Of a stretch of 64,000 bases of DNA, positions 10,328 through 21,339 are shown in pieces. The position numbers were made by a program, and so were the translations under genes. Source of the DNA: Hippophae tibetana. Its lineage: Eukaryota; Streptophyta; Magnoliopsida; Rosales; Elaeagnaceae. Numbering within the stretch: the stretch's first letter is position 1; the number at the start of each line of letters is the position of its first letter. Location of the stretch: contig CM072811.1 in the NCBI GenBank assembly GCA_037013495.1, positions 13,893,190-13,957,189 on the forward strand, read 5' to 3'. Under the pieces are notes generated by a model. The model saw only the letters and a list, made by a program, of their open reading frames with translations. It was not told where the DNA came from and ran no database searches.

Positions 10328-11458
10328 AGTTATGTTTATGTAATTTATTAGCTTTTTGATTCAATAAATGGGAGTGCAAATTCCGCTTGGAGGTTTTCCA
10401 GCAACGGGAATAGCGTCGAAGTTCTGTAAGGATTTTATTTTCTTTACAGTTATTTTTTATGCTTTATTCTTACATGTTATATTTAATTTGTCTGTGATTA
10501 AATTTAACTGTGCTGACTTTTAATAAACATGATGTAATAATAACGTTGTTATGCTTGCGAAATATTAAATATGTAAAAATCTCTAAAATGAATTGATTTT
10601 GTTTTTATTCAAGATTTTATATTAAGAATTTTAGAGAGAAATATATTATTTTTCATTACAAACTTAAACCTGAAAATTAGATTTTATGGTTTAGTTATCC
10701 GATCTGATTTAGAGTAGTATTCTTTTATTTGTTGGTACAATCGCCCGATAGTTAGAGTGAAACTCTATTTCAAAAGTTTTTATAAGAATTATTATCTGAA
10801 AATGTATTGACAGCATGTTTTCAGTAGTGGTTTTAAAACATGAAAGTTAGTACTCGGATAACTAAATTCTTAGGTTTAATTTGGACACCTTGAATAAAGT
10901 TTAAACTATCTAACCCCACCAATGGTGGCATTTAAATGGTTCATTTTCAATCTCTTAGAAAAAGGAATTAATTTAATTAAGCATATTAGTTATCAACCCC
11001 ACCCATAGGTGTTAATTGATTTGTTTAGTTAACAAAGAATATCTAACCCCACCAAAGGTGGTATTCATACAAAAAAGGGAGAATCAATAAATATCAATTC
11101 ATATCTTTAATAACCTAAATAATATGAGCAAGTATAATTAACTTAGTTATTATATCCATAAATACTCCACTATTATAAAAGATAAAATTTGTATAAATGT
11201 TTATTGAATCTATGTTTAATTTTATGTAAGTTGATTAAAAACAAAAAACCCCAAAATATCGTGACAGGATGTTTATGATTTAATTTCGTTTTAAAAAGTT
11301 TGAATAATAAATTAAAAACCACATACATTCCTTCCTTAGATCGACCTTGGGAGTATACTTATCATTTTCTTCGAAATGATTCGTGCACTTGCGAGAGTTT
11401 TATAAATATTAAAACCAAAGTATTGGCAAGAATCGGCGATGCCGGTTTTCGCTCATCA

Positions 11459-11523
11459 CTAATCATAAAAGGCCAAAAATTAACTAAAACAAATATGACT
11501 TCCTAAATCTATATTTACTCCCA
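11459..11523 (-). mobile_element. 3' LTR of the gypsy element, inner part
   Basis: Resumes the LTR interrupted at 9687. 'CCAAAAATTAACTAAAAC' here matches the same phrase near 18495 in the partner LTR. The inner boundary near 11523 is an estimate, because the two LTRs differ in length there. Confidence 0.7.
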
Positions 11524-11639
11524 ACTTGATCTTCCAAATCTATCTCTTGCATAAAAAGGTAATAAACCATCCTTGGTGAAGCTTTAGAATCTTCGAATTT
11601 AGTTTTTGATTATTCTAGTGCAGCCTCTTTGTATTGCAT

Positions 11640-12941
11640 TTCCATGATCAAGCCTTCCAAAGCTTCCTTCATCCTCTTTGTCTTTGCCATAGTCATTGGA
11701 AATCTAATTCCTTACAAAGGATCTTGAGAATATTTGGGAACATCAACTTGATCAGCATCTTGATCTCTATTATTCTCGTATTCTTCGAAAAGATTCATCC
11801 TCGAATCACCTACATCAAACAAAGATAAATTTGTGACATTGAAATTTGTGCTAACATTACCATAGTAACTTGGAAAATATATCTTGTAGGCGTTATCATT
11901 GATCCGTTCTAAGGTTTGAAAAGGTCCATCTTCTTGAGGCTACAATTTTGATTTCCGTTGTATGGGAAAACTCTCCTTATGCATGTGCACCCAAACCCAA
12001 TCTCCATGTTAGAAGACAAACTTCAAATGCCTTATTGGCTTGCTTAGCATATTGCTCATTTTTCCTTTCAATGTTGGCTCAAACTCTAGCATGTAAATCC
12101 TTCACAAAAGATGCATTTTTCTCATCATCAAGATTAGCATGCTCATTAGTAGGCAAATGTAAAATATCAATAGGTTTACAAGATTAAAGCGATAAACAAC
12201 TTCAAAAGGAGAAAATGAAGAAGTAGAATGAACAGTCCTATTATATGCAAACTCAATGTGTGGCAAACACTTGTCCCACTGCCTTATATTCTTTCGAAAG
12301 ATAGCTCGTAGCAAAGTAGTGAGTTTCCTATTAACTACTTCAGTTTGACCATCCGTTTGAGGATGTGCAATAATGGAAAATAATAGTTTAGTTCCTAGTT
12401 CATTCCATAAAGTGCGCCAAAAATGACTTAGGAACTTAACATCTCTATCACTAACAAGTGTCTTAGGCAACTTATGCAAACGAACCACTTCTTTAAAGAA
12501 CAAATCAGTAATATGTGTTGCTTCATTGGTTTTAGAACATGCAATAAAATGAGCCATTTTACTAAACCTATCAACAACAACAAAGATGTTATCCTTACCA
12601 CTTTGAGACCTTGGTAATCCTAAAACAAAATCCATAGATATATCAATGCAAGGTTGATTAGGTACATGTAAAGGGGTATACAAGCCATGTGGTTTAACTT
12701 TAGATTTTGCTCCCCTACATGTAATGCATTTTTTACAAATAGATTGCACATCATGCTTCATATTAGGGCAATAAAAATGCTCAGGTAAAATATCTAAAGT
12801 CTTTAGAACACCAAAGTGACCTATCAAACCTCCCCTATGACTTTCCTTAACAAGAAACTCACGAATAGAACAAATACGCACACATAATTTATCTTTCTTG
12901 AATAGAAATCCTTCATGGCTATAAAAATCACCAGACCACAC
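11640..12941 (-). pseudogene. Gypsy integrase (minus-strand element)
   Basis: The open stretch 12941-12102 (279 codons) is a Ty3/gypsy integrase. In order it shows the zinc-binding region with C-X2-C ([13 protein letters not shown]), then the DDE core: Asp in [13 protein letters not shown], Asp in [17 protein letters not shown], and Glu in [15 protein letters not shown], followed by [13 protein letters not shown]. All three catalytic acids are present. After 12102 a frameshift leads into decayed C-terminal text (WVHMHKESFP, then FQTLERINDNAYKI, then FNVTNLSLFDVG) to about 11640. I see no chromodomain. Confidence 0.9.
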
Positions 12942-13612
12942 TTATCACATGCATTCCATACTTGGAAAAAATCAAAATCATTAGCATATAATTCCTTAAG
13001 AAATTCAAAACTAAGTAATTTAGTTTGCAATGAAGTAAGTAATACGTACCTCTTAGATGATGCATTAGCCACAACGTTGTCCTTCCCATACTTGTATTTG
13101 ATTAACTAAGGAAACGTTTCTATAAACTCCAACCACTTAGCATGTCTTTTATTAAGGTTACCTTGGGTCTTCAAAAAATTTAAAATCTCATGATTAGAAT
13201 AAATGATGAATTCCCTTGGCCATAAGTAATGCTGCCATGTTTAAAGAGTTCTCACTAATGCATAAAGCTTCATGTCATAAGTAGGAAAATTCAAAACTTC
13301 CCCACTTAGCTTTTCACTAAAATATGCAATTGGTTTGGAATCTTGCATTCAAATAGCTCTTATGCCAATCCCCGATGCATCATGTTCTATCTTAAAAGCT
13401 TTATCAAAGTTAGGCAAACACAACAAAGGTGCATTTGTTAATTTATCTTTCAAATTATTAAACGATCGATCATGCACATCATCCCACTCAAAACAACATT
13501 CTTTTTAACAAGTTCATTCAAAGGTGCATAAATAGAGCTCAAATCTTTAACAAACCTTCGATAAAAACTCGCTAAACCATGGAAAATTATTACCTCATTT
13601 GCATTCTTAGGT
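12942..13612 (-). pseudogene. Gypsy RNase H and end of RT (minus-strand element)
   Basis: The minus-strand reading gives PKNANEVIIFHGLASFYRRF at the upper end (about 13612-13555), the RT thumb/connection, then an RNase H region with IEHDASGIGI and [20 protein letters not shown], and near 13090 GKDNVVANASSKR, where the family has V-A-D-A-L-S-R (Asp replaced by Asn). Several stops interrupt it. The reading continues across the solo LTR at 13618-15425 into the upstream RT, which shows that the gene was one piece before that insertion. Confidence 0.85.
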
Positions 13613-15430
13613 GTAGGTGATAACTGTATTTTATATAGTTATTTTCATCTATTTTATTAATTATAATTGCTATGTTCTTTATATTTTTAGTTAATTTTAG
13701 TTTCATAAATTAGTATTTACTGTTTTTTTATATTTTAAGAAAATTAAATAATATGTATCGAAAACTTACTTAATTACAAATTTATGTCCAAAAATATAAT
13801 TTCAAATAATAGAGTGCTTAATTGCAATTTATAAAAGTTGAAAATATAATTTAAATTAAAATCAGGCTTAATTTTAATTATTAAAAGTTTAAAAATTTAA
13901 TTTAAATTAGAAAAGGGCTTAATTGTAATTAGTGAAAGTTGCAAATGTAATTTGAATTAAATTTGTGGGTCAAAATGCAGTTAATTAAAGTTTAATTTCT
14001 GCGCAGGTGAGAAGAAGTCCATGCACCCTAATCCACGCGCGCAACGTGGACCGTCAGATCAGCGAAGAAATGGCTATGATGCACACGTCTCTATCACACC
14101 CGACCAACTCGCGTGGGTGCAGGTTTCTGTCTTTCATGCCGCTCAGTGCCGAGTGAGGCCCACCTGCCGCGCAGGCTGGCGTGCAGGTGAGACCCACGTG
14201 TCTGACACGTCCAGCCACTGTCCCCCCACGTTTCGCGCACCCCAATCCCGTGCGCCGAGCTCTGCGTGTAGCCGATTTATTCAACGAATGAAATGCTACC
14301 ACGTGTCTGTATTAATTATTCAGCCAATGAGAGATTGAAACGTGTCATGCATTTTGAATTAAAAAATCAGAGGCGTGCACGTTCCACAGTTTGCATTTTC
14401 GATACAATTTTACATTTTCGATACCATTTTTTGTCTCCCACACGTAAGATTTAATTATTTATGCCATACCTATCTGTCCCCCTCTGCGTGTATTAAAAAA
14501 TATTTTTTTTTATAAATTTGATGTTATAAATAGGGGATAGTATGGGAGAGTAAAAAAAAAGTTTTTGTAGTGTTTAGTTTTTGAGATTTTTTGTATTGTT
14601 CGGTTTTGGACTGTAGAACACGCAGAAGCCATTTTTTTGGCTTCTGTTGTGTTCTGCATGTGCCAAATATTTGTGCTAAGAGATGTTTTAATTTTCTGTG
14701 TTCTTCATCTCATTTTTCTTAAACTGCTGTAATTTTTATTTTAAATTTATGAAGTAATTTAATTTTTCTAGGGTTGCATTTGATCTAAATTTATGAAGCT
14801 TTTATTTTAATTATTTTTGAACGATTTATAAGACATTTGAGTTGTTTATTCTATTTTGTGCTTAATGCTTTTGATTATTTACGAATTTTATCAAATGATC
14901 CGTGGCACATAAATAAACTTGGAAGAGGCATTTTTGTGTATATTGCTCATAGATAGAATGACATGTATGATGAAGGATAGGAATATACCCTAATTGTATA
15001 TGTGGCCATTTGAGAACTTAGAACGTAATGATTCTCCGTGAATTTAATTCTCATAGGAATATAGTGAATTAATTTAACGAGTTGTGTTTATACGGAGCTC
15101 GGAAGAGATGTATGAATAAAATTAGAAGTTTTCGGTTGACAAATTAAATGTACTAAAAATATATAAATCAAAAGAAAATAACATGATTTGAGTTGATTAA
15201 TTTGGTGAAAAATTGCAATCCTAGATTTATTTTATTTTGTTATTAAACTCTTTTCTTAAATTTGTTACAATCAACGATCGTTTTGGATAAAATTAGAGAG
15301 AGATAATTTTAGTACTCAACAAACTATAGTAACAAATCTCCGTGGGAACGATAACTTACTTATCAAATTTTATTACTTGTGACCATGTATGCTTGCACGT
15401 TTTATGTTCTCCAAAAGAGACAACAGTAGG
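13613..15430 (+). repeat. 5-bp target site duplication GTAGG
   Basis: GTAGG at 13613-13617 and at 15426-15430. The bases on both sides rejoin the minus-strand reading frame at the DWPT/PKN junction of reverse transcriptase, which confirms the exact insertion boundaries. Confidence 0.92.
13618..15425 (+). mobile_element. Solo LTR of a second family, nested in reverse transcriptase
   Basis: A 1808-bp unit starting TGATAACTG and ending AGACAACA, with a perfect 5-bp duplication, inside the RT gene of the minus-strand gypsy element. It has its own layout: AT-rich start, a moderately GC-rich segment at about 14010-14350, a TATA-type stretch TTATAAATAGGGG near 14525, and near the right end CTCCGTGGGAACGATAACTT. 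It shares no clear similarity with the TGATGAG family beyond TG...CA. ORFs at 14021-14338 lie in the GC-rich part and are probably chance. No internal region, so it is a solo LTR. Confidence 0.9.
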
Positions 15431-16080
15431 CCAATCCCTTATTGCCCTTACCTTTTCTTCATCAATACTAATACCCTGTGAACTAACAACAAATCCAAGA
15501 AACACAATAGATTCCATGCAAAATTTGCACTTTTTAATATTAGTATACAACTTGTTCTTTCTCAACACACTAAAAACAGCATGCAAGTGTTCCACATGTT
15601 CCTCTAAATTTTTGCTATAGACTAAAATATTATCAAAGTAAACTACCACAAATTTTCCCATGAAAGCATGCAAGACATGGTTCATTAACCTCATGAATTT
15701 AGTAGGTGCATTAATTAAGCCAAAAGGCATTACTAAACATTCATACTATCCATATTTAGTCTTAAATGCAGTTTTCCATTCATCTCCTTCTTTCATGTGA
15801 ATCTAATAATATTCATTCTTTAAATCAATTTTAGAAAACAAATGAGAGCCATGCAACTCATCAAGCATATCATCTAACCTATGGATAAGATGTTTATACT
15901 TTACCGTTATCTTGTTAATAGAGCGGCAATCCATACACATGTGTAATGTTCCATCTTTCTTTGGGACTAAGATGACAGGAACCGAACATGAGCTGAGACT
16001 CTCCCTTACAAATCCTTTTTGCAGCAAATCATCCACTTGCCTTTGTATCTCCTTTGTTTCCTCAAGATTAGATCTATAAG
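15431..16080 (-). pseudogene. Gypsy reverse transcriptase (minus-strand element)
   Basis: The minus-strand reading shows RT blocks in order: VDDLLQKGFVRESLSSCSVP, ILVPKKDGTLHMCMDCRSIN, YKHLIHRLDDMLDELHGSHLFSKIDL, a stop, then [36 protein letters not shown], and [19 protein letters not shown]. The catalytic motif is YFDN where the family has YFDD or Y-x-DD, so the second Asp is lost. Combined with a stop in YY*IHMKE near 15803 and the inserted LTR, the enzyme is dead. It is related to plant gypsy elements primed by initiator tRNA-Met. Confidence 0.9.
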
Positions 16081-16289
16081 CAGGTCAGTTTGGTATTGCA
16101 GATCCAGGTGTGAAGTCTATTTAATGCTCAATTCCTCTCAAATGAGATAATCTATCGGAAATTTCTTCAAGAAATAGATCCTTAAAGTCCTACAATAAAG
16201 ACACTACATCACTAGATAAAAATGAGTTAAGATCATTAGTATAAAGATAAATATCCTTGTACATAAGAACAAGTACTTGTTGCTTTACC

Positions 16290-17090
16290 ACCATTACACT
16301 TTTAATCTCATGTTTTTTCAACAAATGCACTCGCTATTTTATTTTTCTCTACTTGATCACTTTTCTCTCTTTTGTGCTCACTTTTCTCTCTTTTGTGCTC
16401 ACTTTTCTCTCTTTTATGCTCACTTTTATCTCCTTTTTGATTTTCCTCTTGCTCAATTTTTTTTTCTTTCAACTTGTACTCTTTTGCTATCCTAATCTGG
16501 TCCTCATAAGCTTGCAAAGGTTTGAGAGGGGCTAATACAACTTTTTGGTTGTTCATTTCAAAAGAGTACCAATTTTTATACTCATCATGCACCATACTCC
16601 TATCAAACTGCCACTATTATGTAAGCAAAATATAAGCAGCATACATTGGTGCCATATCACAAAGAACCTCATCCTCATACTTGCCAGTTGAAAAAGGACC
16701 CATACTTGTTTGTTGACATTCACTTCTCCAAAATCATTCAACCATTGTATTTTCCACTTCAAATTCAAATTTTCTACCAATACAATACTAACAACATTAG
16801 TGCAACTCCAACTATCAATAATAACCATGCATACCTTATCCTTCAAATGACATATTGTGTAAAAAAAGATTCCCATGTTTCTCCTCATCTTCTTCACTCT
16901 TAGGCTATATATTGAAGGCTTTCCTTATGACAAGTAATTCCCCATGCATAGGTTCTTCTAATTCTATATTATAACAATCCTTCAATAATGGCATTTCATT
17001 GTCACTTAAACTAGCACTTTTGATTTCTCCATCAACCTGTACAACTATAACTCTTTTGTTTGGGCATTCAGATGCAATATGTCCAAATCC
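16290..17090 (-). pseudogene. Gypsy protease and linker (minus-strand element)
   Basis: From about 17075 downward the reading has a knuckle C-terminus, then CMVIIDSWSCTNVVSIVLVE near 16830, equivalent to the IIDGGSCTNVAS protease active site seen in the sister copy at 35.5 kb but with Gly-Gly replaced by Ser-Trp. A frame change leads to WYSFEMNNQKVVLAPLKPLQ at 16570 and a Lys/Glu-rich linker with three to four copies of an eight-residue repeat. The linker ends at about 16308. The protease is not expected to work. Confidence 0.8.
16355..16430. repeat. 24-bp coding tandem repeat in the pol linker
   Basis: Three and a half tandem copies of a 24-base unit (plus strand CTTTTCTCTCTTTTGTGCTCA type) encode repeated HKREKSE-K octapeptides on the minus strand. 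The phase is kept, so the expansion preserved the reading frame. The sister element near 35170-35240 has a similar charged linker without exact repeats. Confidence 0.8.
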
Positions 17091-17933
17091 TTAGCACCTA
17101 AAACACTTAATATCACATGACTTAGTAAGAGTTTCAATTTTAGGTTTAACTTTAGGAACAATAACTAAATTGTTTAACTTTGCTTCACCTTTTGTTCTAA
17201 AGGCAGCTTTGTTGTCTTTCCAAGTTGATTTCCCCAAAGAACTAGAGGACAAACTAGATATGAACCTTTTCGACTTGATTTGCTTTTCCACTTTAATGGC
17301 TTTGTGCAGTAGTTCTTCCATCTCTATGTAATTTTGCAATTCAACCATATCAACAATTTCCCTGTTTAACCCAGCAATGAATCTGGCCATTGTAGCTTCT
17401 CTATTCTCCTCTATGTTTACTCTAATCATGTTGACTTCTATCTCCTTATAATAATCCTCTACACTCATAGAACCTTGAATTAGCCCTTGTAACTTTCTAT
17501 ATAAGTCCCTATAGTAATGGCTAGGTATGAACCTCTTATGCATCACTAATTTCATCTCTTCTCATGACCGAATAGGTCTCTCACCATTCCTTCACCTATT
17601 AGCCACCAATTGATCCCACCATATACCAACATAATCTGTAAATTCTACAACTGCTAGTTTTACTTTCTTCTCCAAGTAATTATGATAATCAAACACATGC
17701 TTAACCTTTCTTTCCCACTCCAAGTATAACTCAGGATCATTCTTTCCTTGAAAGGGTGGAGTTGTCATCTTTATACTGCCTATAGTGCTATCTTTTTTGT
17801 AGTTAGTCTTTTTGTCCCATTTATAACTAGTTCTCTCTTTCATATTGGAATCAACTTCTTCCTTCTCGAACTCATGTCTTTTGTGTCTTCTTCTATGTGA
17901 TTGAGAATCTGAAAAGGATTCTAAATCATCCAA
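17091..17933 (-). pseudogene. Gypsy gag with zinc knuckle (minus-strand element)
   Basis: Two open stretches, 17933-17592 and 17555-17091, cover gag. The first has IKMTTPPFQGKNDPELYLEW and VAVVEFTDYVGIWWDQLVANR-type text; the second has [57 protein letters not shown], and ends at the zinc knuckle CFRC (about 17100), where a stop falls inside. A frameshift separates the two parts. This gag is clearly the same family as that at 35492-36935. Confidence 0.88.
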
Positions 17934-18008
17934 AGGATGATTTTTTAAAAAAATCTAAAATTCATAACAAAGATAGATAAAGATAGATAACCTGTTTTCA
18001 GTAACTAA

Positions 18009-18022
18009 GGCTCTCATATCAA
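18009..18022 (-). other. Primer binding site (tRNA-Met type), degraded
   Basis: The minus strand reads TTGATATGAGAGCC directly next to the LTR. It resembles TTGGTATCAGAGCC, complementary to the 3' end of initiator tRNA-Met, with about two mismatches. Confidence 0.6.
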
Positions 18023-18023
18023 A

Positions 18024-18540
18024 TGATGTATACCCTTTAGGAAAACAACGTAGGAACCCACGAACTCAAAGGAATATGAATGATTGAATTGCCAAAAATG
18101 TGTTGAAGATGATTAGATTAAAACCCTAAGGAAAAAAGTCCTTAAAATCCCAATCTTGAGACGCCACAAAGAATGATCACTCCATTTGATAAGTCGAATT
18201 CAAATATTCAATCAAGAACAAAAGAAGGTAAAGCAAGAAGCTTTCTGAATTTTTTTTTCATTAATGAATATTATTGTGTCTCATTACATGGCTGCTATTT
18301 CTTTCATAAGAAATAAACCCTAGACACCACCTCTTCTAAAGAAACCCTAGACGCCACTTCAAGAGCCAAAAAACCAATGGGCTTAATTATTAGTGGATTG
18401 AGCTTATCCATTTTTAAAAATAAAAGACAAAAAAACTTAACATAAAAAAGCTCACAATTAAATAAGACAATAATTACTAAATATAAAATACCCAAAATTA
18501 ACTAAAATAAAAGTATTACTTCCAAAATCAATCTTATACA
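18024..18540 (-). mobile_element. 5' LTR of the 9.2-18.5 kb gypsy element
   Basis: Direct-repeat partner of 9230-9687 plus 11459-11523, about 515 bp. The inner end starts TGATGTATACC next to the primer binding site. The outer end is placed at about 18540 (CTTATACA). I could not see a matching target duplication. The two LTRs differ by many substitutions and small indels, so the insertion is old, which fits the decayed genes. Confidence 0.85.
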
Positions 18541-19176
18541 TATTATTGTTTAAAATTTGTTAAATTTAAATTTAAATCTCATCATGTTCTTAATTATTTA
18601 TTTTCTTATATTTATTATAAAAGATATCTTTTACTAATTTTTGAGTAATTAACCCAAATTTTATTTTTTATTTCTAAATAAAAGAAAATCTCATCGATTT
18701 TATTGAATGAATGTGTAAATTATACTCAAATTAAAATTTTAATTGTGAACAGGTTAATAACGTAAAACGATTTATTATAAATGTATTAAATTGTTTTGAA
18801 ATTTATATGATTATAAAATTAATGAAAAAGTTAAATAAAAGTTGAAGTATATTTATTATATATAAGTAAGAATTATTTTTAAAAGTAAGAAAGTATTTTC
18901 CTACAATATAATGTTCTTTTCTTATTTTTTTTAAATTGTCAATCTACAATATGTATTGCACCACATCAAATAATGTTCCAGTTTTAAAAAAAATTGAAGA
19001 AAAATGAAAAAATTTCGATTAGATCATGGATATACATTGATTCACGGATCAATTCTTAATCCGATCTATCTGATCTAGAATCAAAATAGATCAGATCAGA
19101 TTAGATCTTTTGAACAACGGTTGAATCAAATCATCATCAGATCCTATCGAATCATCTGATCTAATCCATTGCCATC
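18541..19176. mobile_element. Right half of a possible hAT-like element
   Basis: GATC-rich text at 19010-19176 matches the block at 8930-9110 on the other side of the gypsy element. It ends CCATTGCCATCACTAG, the reverse complement of a hAT-style terminal repeat. No ORF. See the left half at 8904. Confidence 0.35.
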
Positions 19177-19860
19177 ACTAGTTCCAACCTCCACCAGCCC
19201 CAACTCAATGATATTAAACGGACATAGAAACATCAACTAAAAAATGAAACTAGAAAAGTGAAACATAAATAAAAACATAAACTGTGAAAATGAAACAAGC
19301 ATAGAAACAAAAATGATAGGAGGGAGGAGAACGAGAGAGCAAAATGAAAATAGAAACTGAAAATAAGGGGTAGGTAATGAAGTCATGGAGGCGTTGAACT
19401 TTGAGGGAGGAAGGTCAATTTTAATAGTGAAAATGGGAGAAAAATTGAAAAATGAGAATTGTTTTTTTGATATTTCAAAATTACCCTTAGTTACAATGAG
19501 CATGTACCAAGCTATGATCCAAATATGATATTTTGTCCTATTTTGGAACTTTTTCAATGAAATACATGTCTTTTACATTATGAAAAAAAAAACACATAGT
19601 AAAAAACATATGTTTTTTTATGAAAAAAATATATCTTTTTAAGAAAAACACATACACATATATATGTATGTATATATTGCTACAAGATAAGACAAACGTC
19701 TCAATCTTCTATTTGGTAGCATTTCTGTATATTGAGAGGTAACTCATACAACTTGATTTCTCCTATATGTTGAATACATAAGACCAATGCATCAAGTTGT
19801 GAGTAACTTTATTATTTTAGGTAAAATCTACCTGACAAAGATCATTGAAAAATGATGGAG
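19177..19860. other. Intergenic, low-complexity
   Basis: No supported gene. The 106-codon minus-strand ORF at 19237-19557 encodes Phe/Ser-rich low-complexity text from an A/G-rich stretch and looks like chance. Confidence 0.5.
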
Positions 19861-20870
19861 CAAAGAATGAACAAATTGAATTAAATCCATAAACTTTATA
19901 GTTTATTCCTTAAGAGGAATGAACAAATTGAATTAAATCCATAAACTTTATAGTTTATTCCTTAAGAGGAACACTGTTAAAAAAATCAATAATCTTCTTG
20001 TTGGCTTTTCAATGTATAAATCAAGATGCTTATATTTGATAACATATTATATTGAAGCAATTAATTGGGAAGTTAAAGAATTTGTCAAAGTATAACATAA
20101 TCTCCAATAACGATCAAAGACATTGAAACCAATTGTTGATTAATACCATGGTGACAAGTGGCATAAAAGTTAAACTTATATGTACCTAAATGTGGATTTT
20201 TTCGTTATAAAGGTATAATAGTAAGATTCTCAGCATTTGTAAGTCAAGAGTAAAAGAATCCTTTCAAAAAAGATGTTTTAAATTCATTGATGATAAAATG
20301 AGCAAATAAAATATAACCTTTGAGCAAAATTTTATTTCTTAACCATCAAATTTTCTCAAACATTTTGACATTCATTGGTGTGAAAAATTGTGCAAACATA
20401 CCATTAGAGATTAATAACTTTGGAGTTTTAGAAGGAGGGAAATATAAAGCTAAATATCCAATTTTTTTAACACATGTCAATATAGATTCCAATTTCCACG
20501 TTCCCACCCAGAATATCATATCTAATAAATAGATGTTTCTCATCTTTAAGCTCCTGTTGATAAAGAGGTCGAGTAGTGCAAATTTTCAATATGAAAAAAA
20601 TGACCCAACATTTATTTGTATTCAAAACATCTGAGAATAATTTTCGGATAATTGCCAAAAGTCTTTGATTGGAAAAGTTTTTTCTTTGGAACTATAATCT
20701 CATAAACATTCTTGATAAAAATATTTCTAAGTCTAGATTCAAAACATTTTATAGTACTTGTGCTTATAGAAGAAGGCGATTGAAGTTGACGCATAAGAAA
20801 ATCATGTTTTTTTTATTAAAGATATATTTTTTCATGAGTAAATTCAAAATGTTAAATTAGACTATTTTGA
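19680..20870 (-). pseudogene. Decayed coding-like region, unidentified
   Basis: Minus-strand frames between about 20794 and 19700 give protein-like but stop-riddled text, such as IIVPKKKLFQSKTFGNYPKI (20730-20670) and KTPKLLISNGMFAQFFTPMN (about 20430-20370). The first piece has a weak F-box flavour (a P-x-K-x-L-x-x-K pattern), but I cannot confirm it. It lies directly upstream of the U11/U12-20K gene. It could equally be transposon-derived. Confidence 0.3.
19865..19968. repeat. 52-bp perfect tandem duplication
   Basis: Two adjacent copies of a 52-base unit (starting GAATGAACAAATTG, ending TTCCTTAAGAG) that look identical by eye. It lies inside the decayed coding-like stretch at 19680-20870. 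Confidence 0.9.
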
Positions 20871-21156
20871 AGTTATAATGTCGTTTTATTCTTTAACAAT
20901 ACTATACATTTTGTCAATAGTTATTATAGTATTATAATTACGTTATTTATACATTTTAATCGTGTAATATTTTAAATAATATTCATTAATTTTATAATTT
21001 AAAAAAATAAATAATTTCCTTTTCTTTATCTTTATTTCTCTCTCTTCACTTCTTTTCTCGTTATTTTATTAATAAAAATAAAAAATAAATTGAAAAGAAT
21101 AAAATAATGAGTATGAGTCACTGTAAAAAGGAAGCAGAGCTAGAGAGGCGAAGAAA

Positions 21157-21298
21157 ATGCCGTTAGGAAAGTATTACTGCGACTACTGCGACAAGCAATT
21201 CCAGGACACTCCTTTTGCCAGAAGACGGCATCTTCAAGGTATCCAGCACATCCGAGCCAAAGATCAATGGTACAACTCCCTTAGAGGTATGTTCTTCT

Positions 21299-21339
<41 letters not shown>

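Larger units (their letters stand above)
9688..11458 (+). mobile_element. Solo LTR of the TGATGAG family, copy B
   Basis: A 1771-bp unit from TGATGAGTGCTC to CTCATCA with a perfect 5-bp duplication and no internal region. It aligns with copy A throughout; differences include an (AT)n microsatellite at 9744-9780, a shorter and different GC-rich block (about 10005-10100), and the compensated stem at 10303-10327. It sits inside the 3' LTR of the minus-strand gypsy element, so it is the younger of the two insertions. Confidence 0.92.
9683..11463 (+). repeat. 5-bp target site duplication CTAAT
   Basis: CTAAT at 9683-9687 and again at 11459-11463 directly flank the solo LTR at 9688-11458. Confidence 0.88.

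Noticed and set aside
14021..14338. 105-codon Cys/Pro-rich ORF in the second-family solo LTR
   Set aside because: Open in both strands because of local GC content; no domain, no start context, inside U3 of an LTR.
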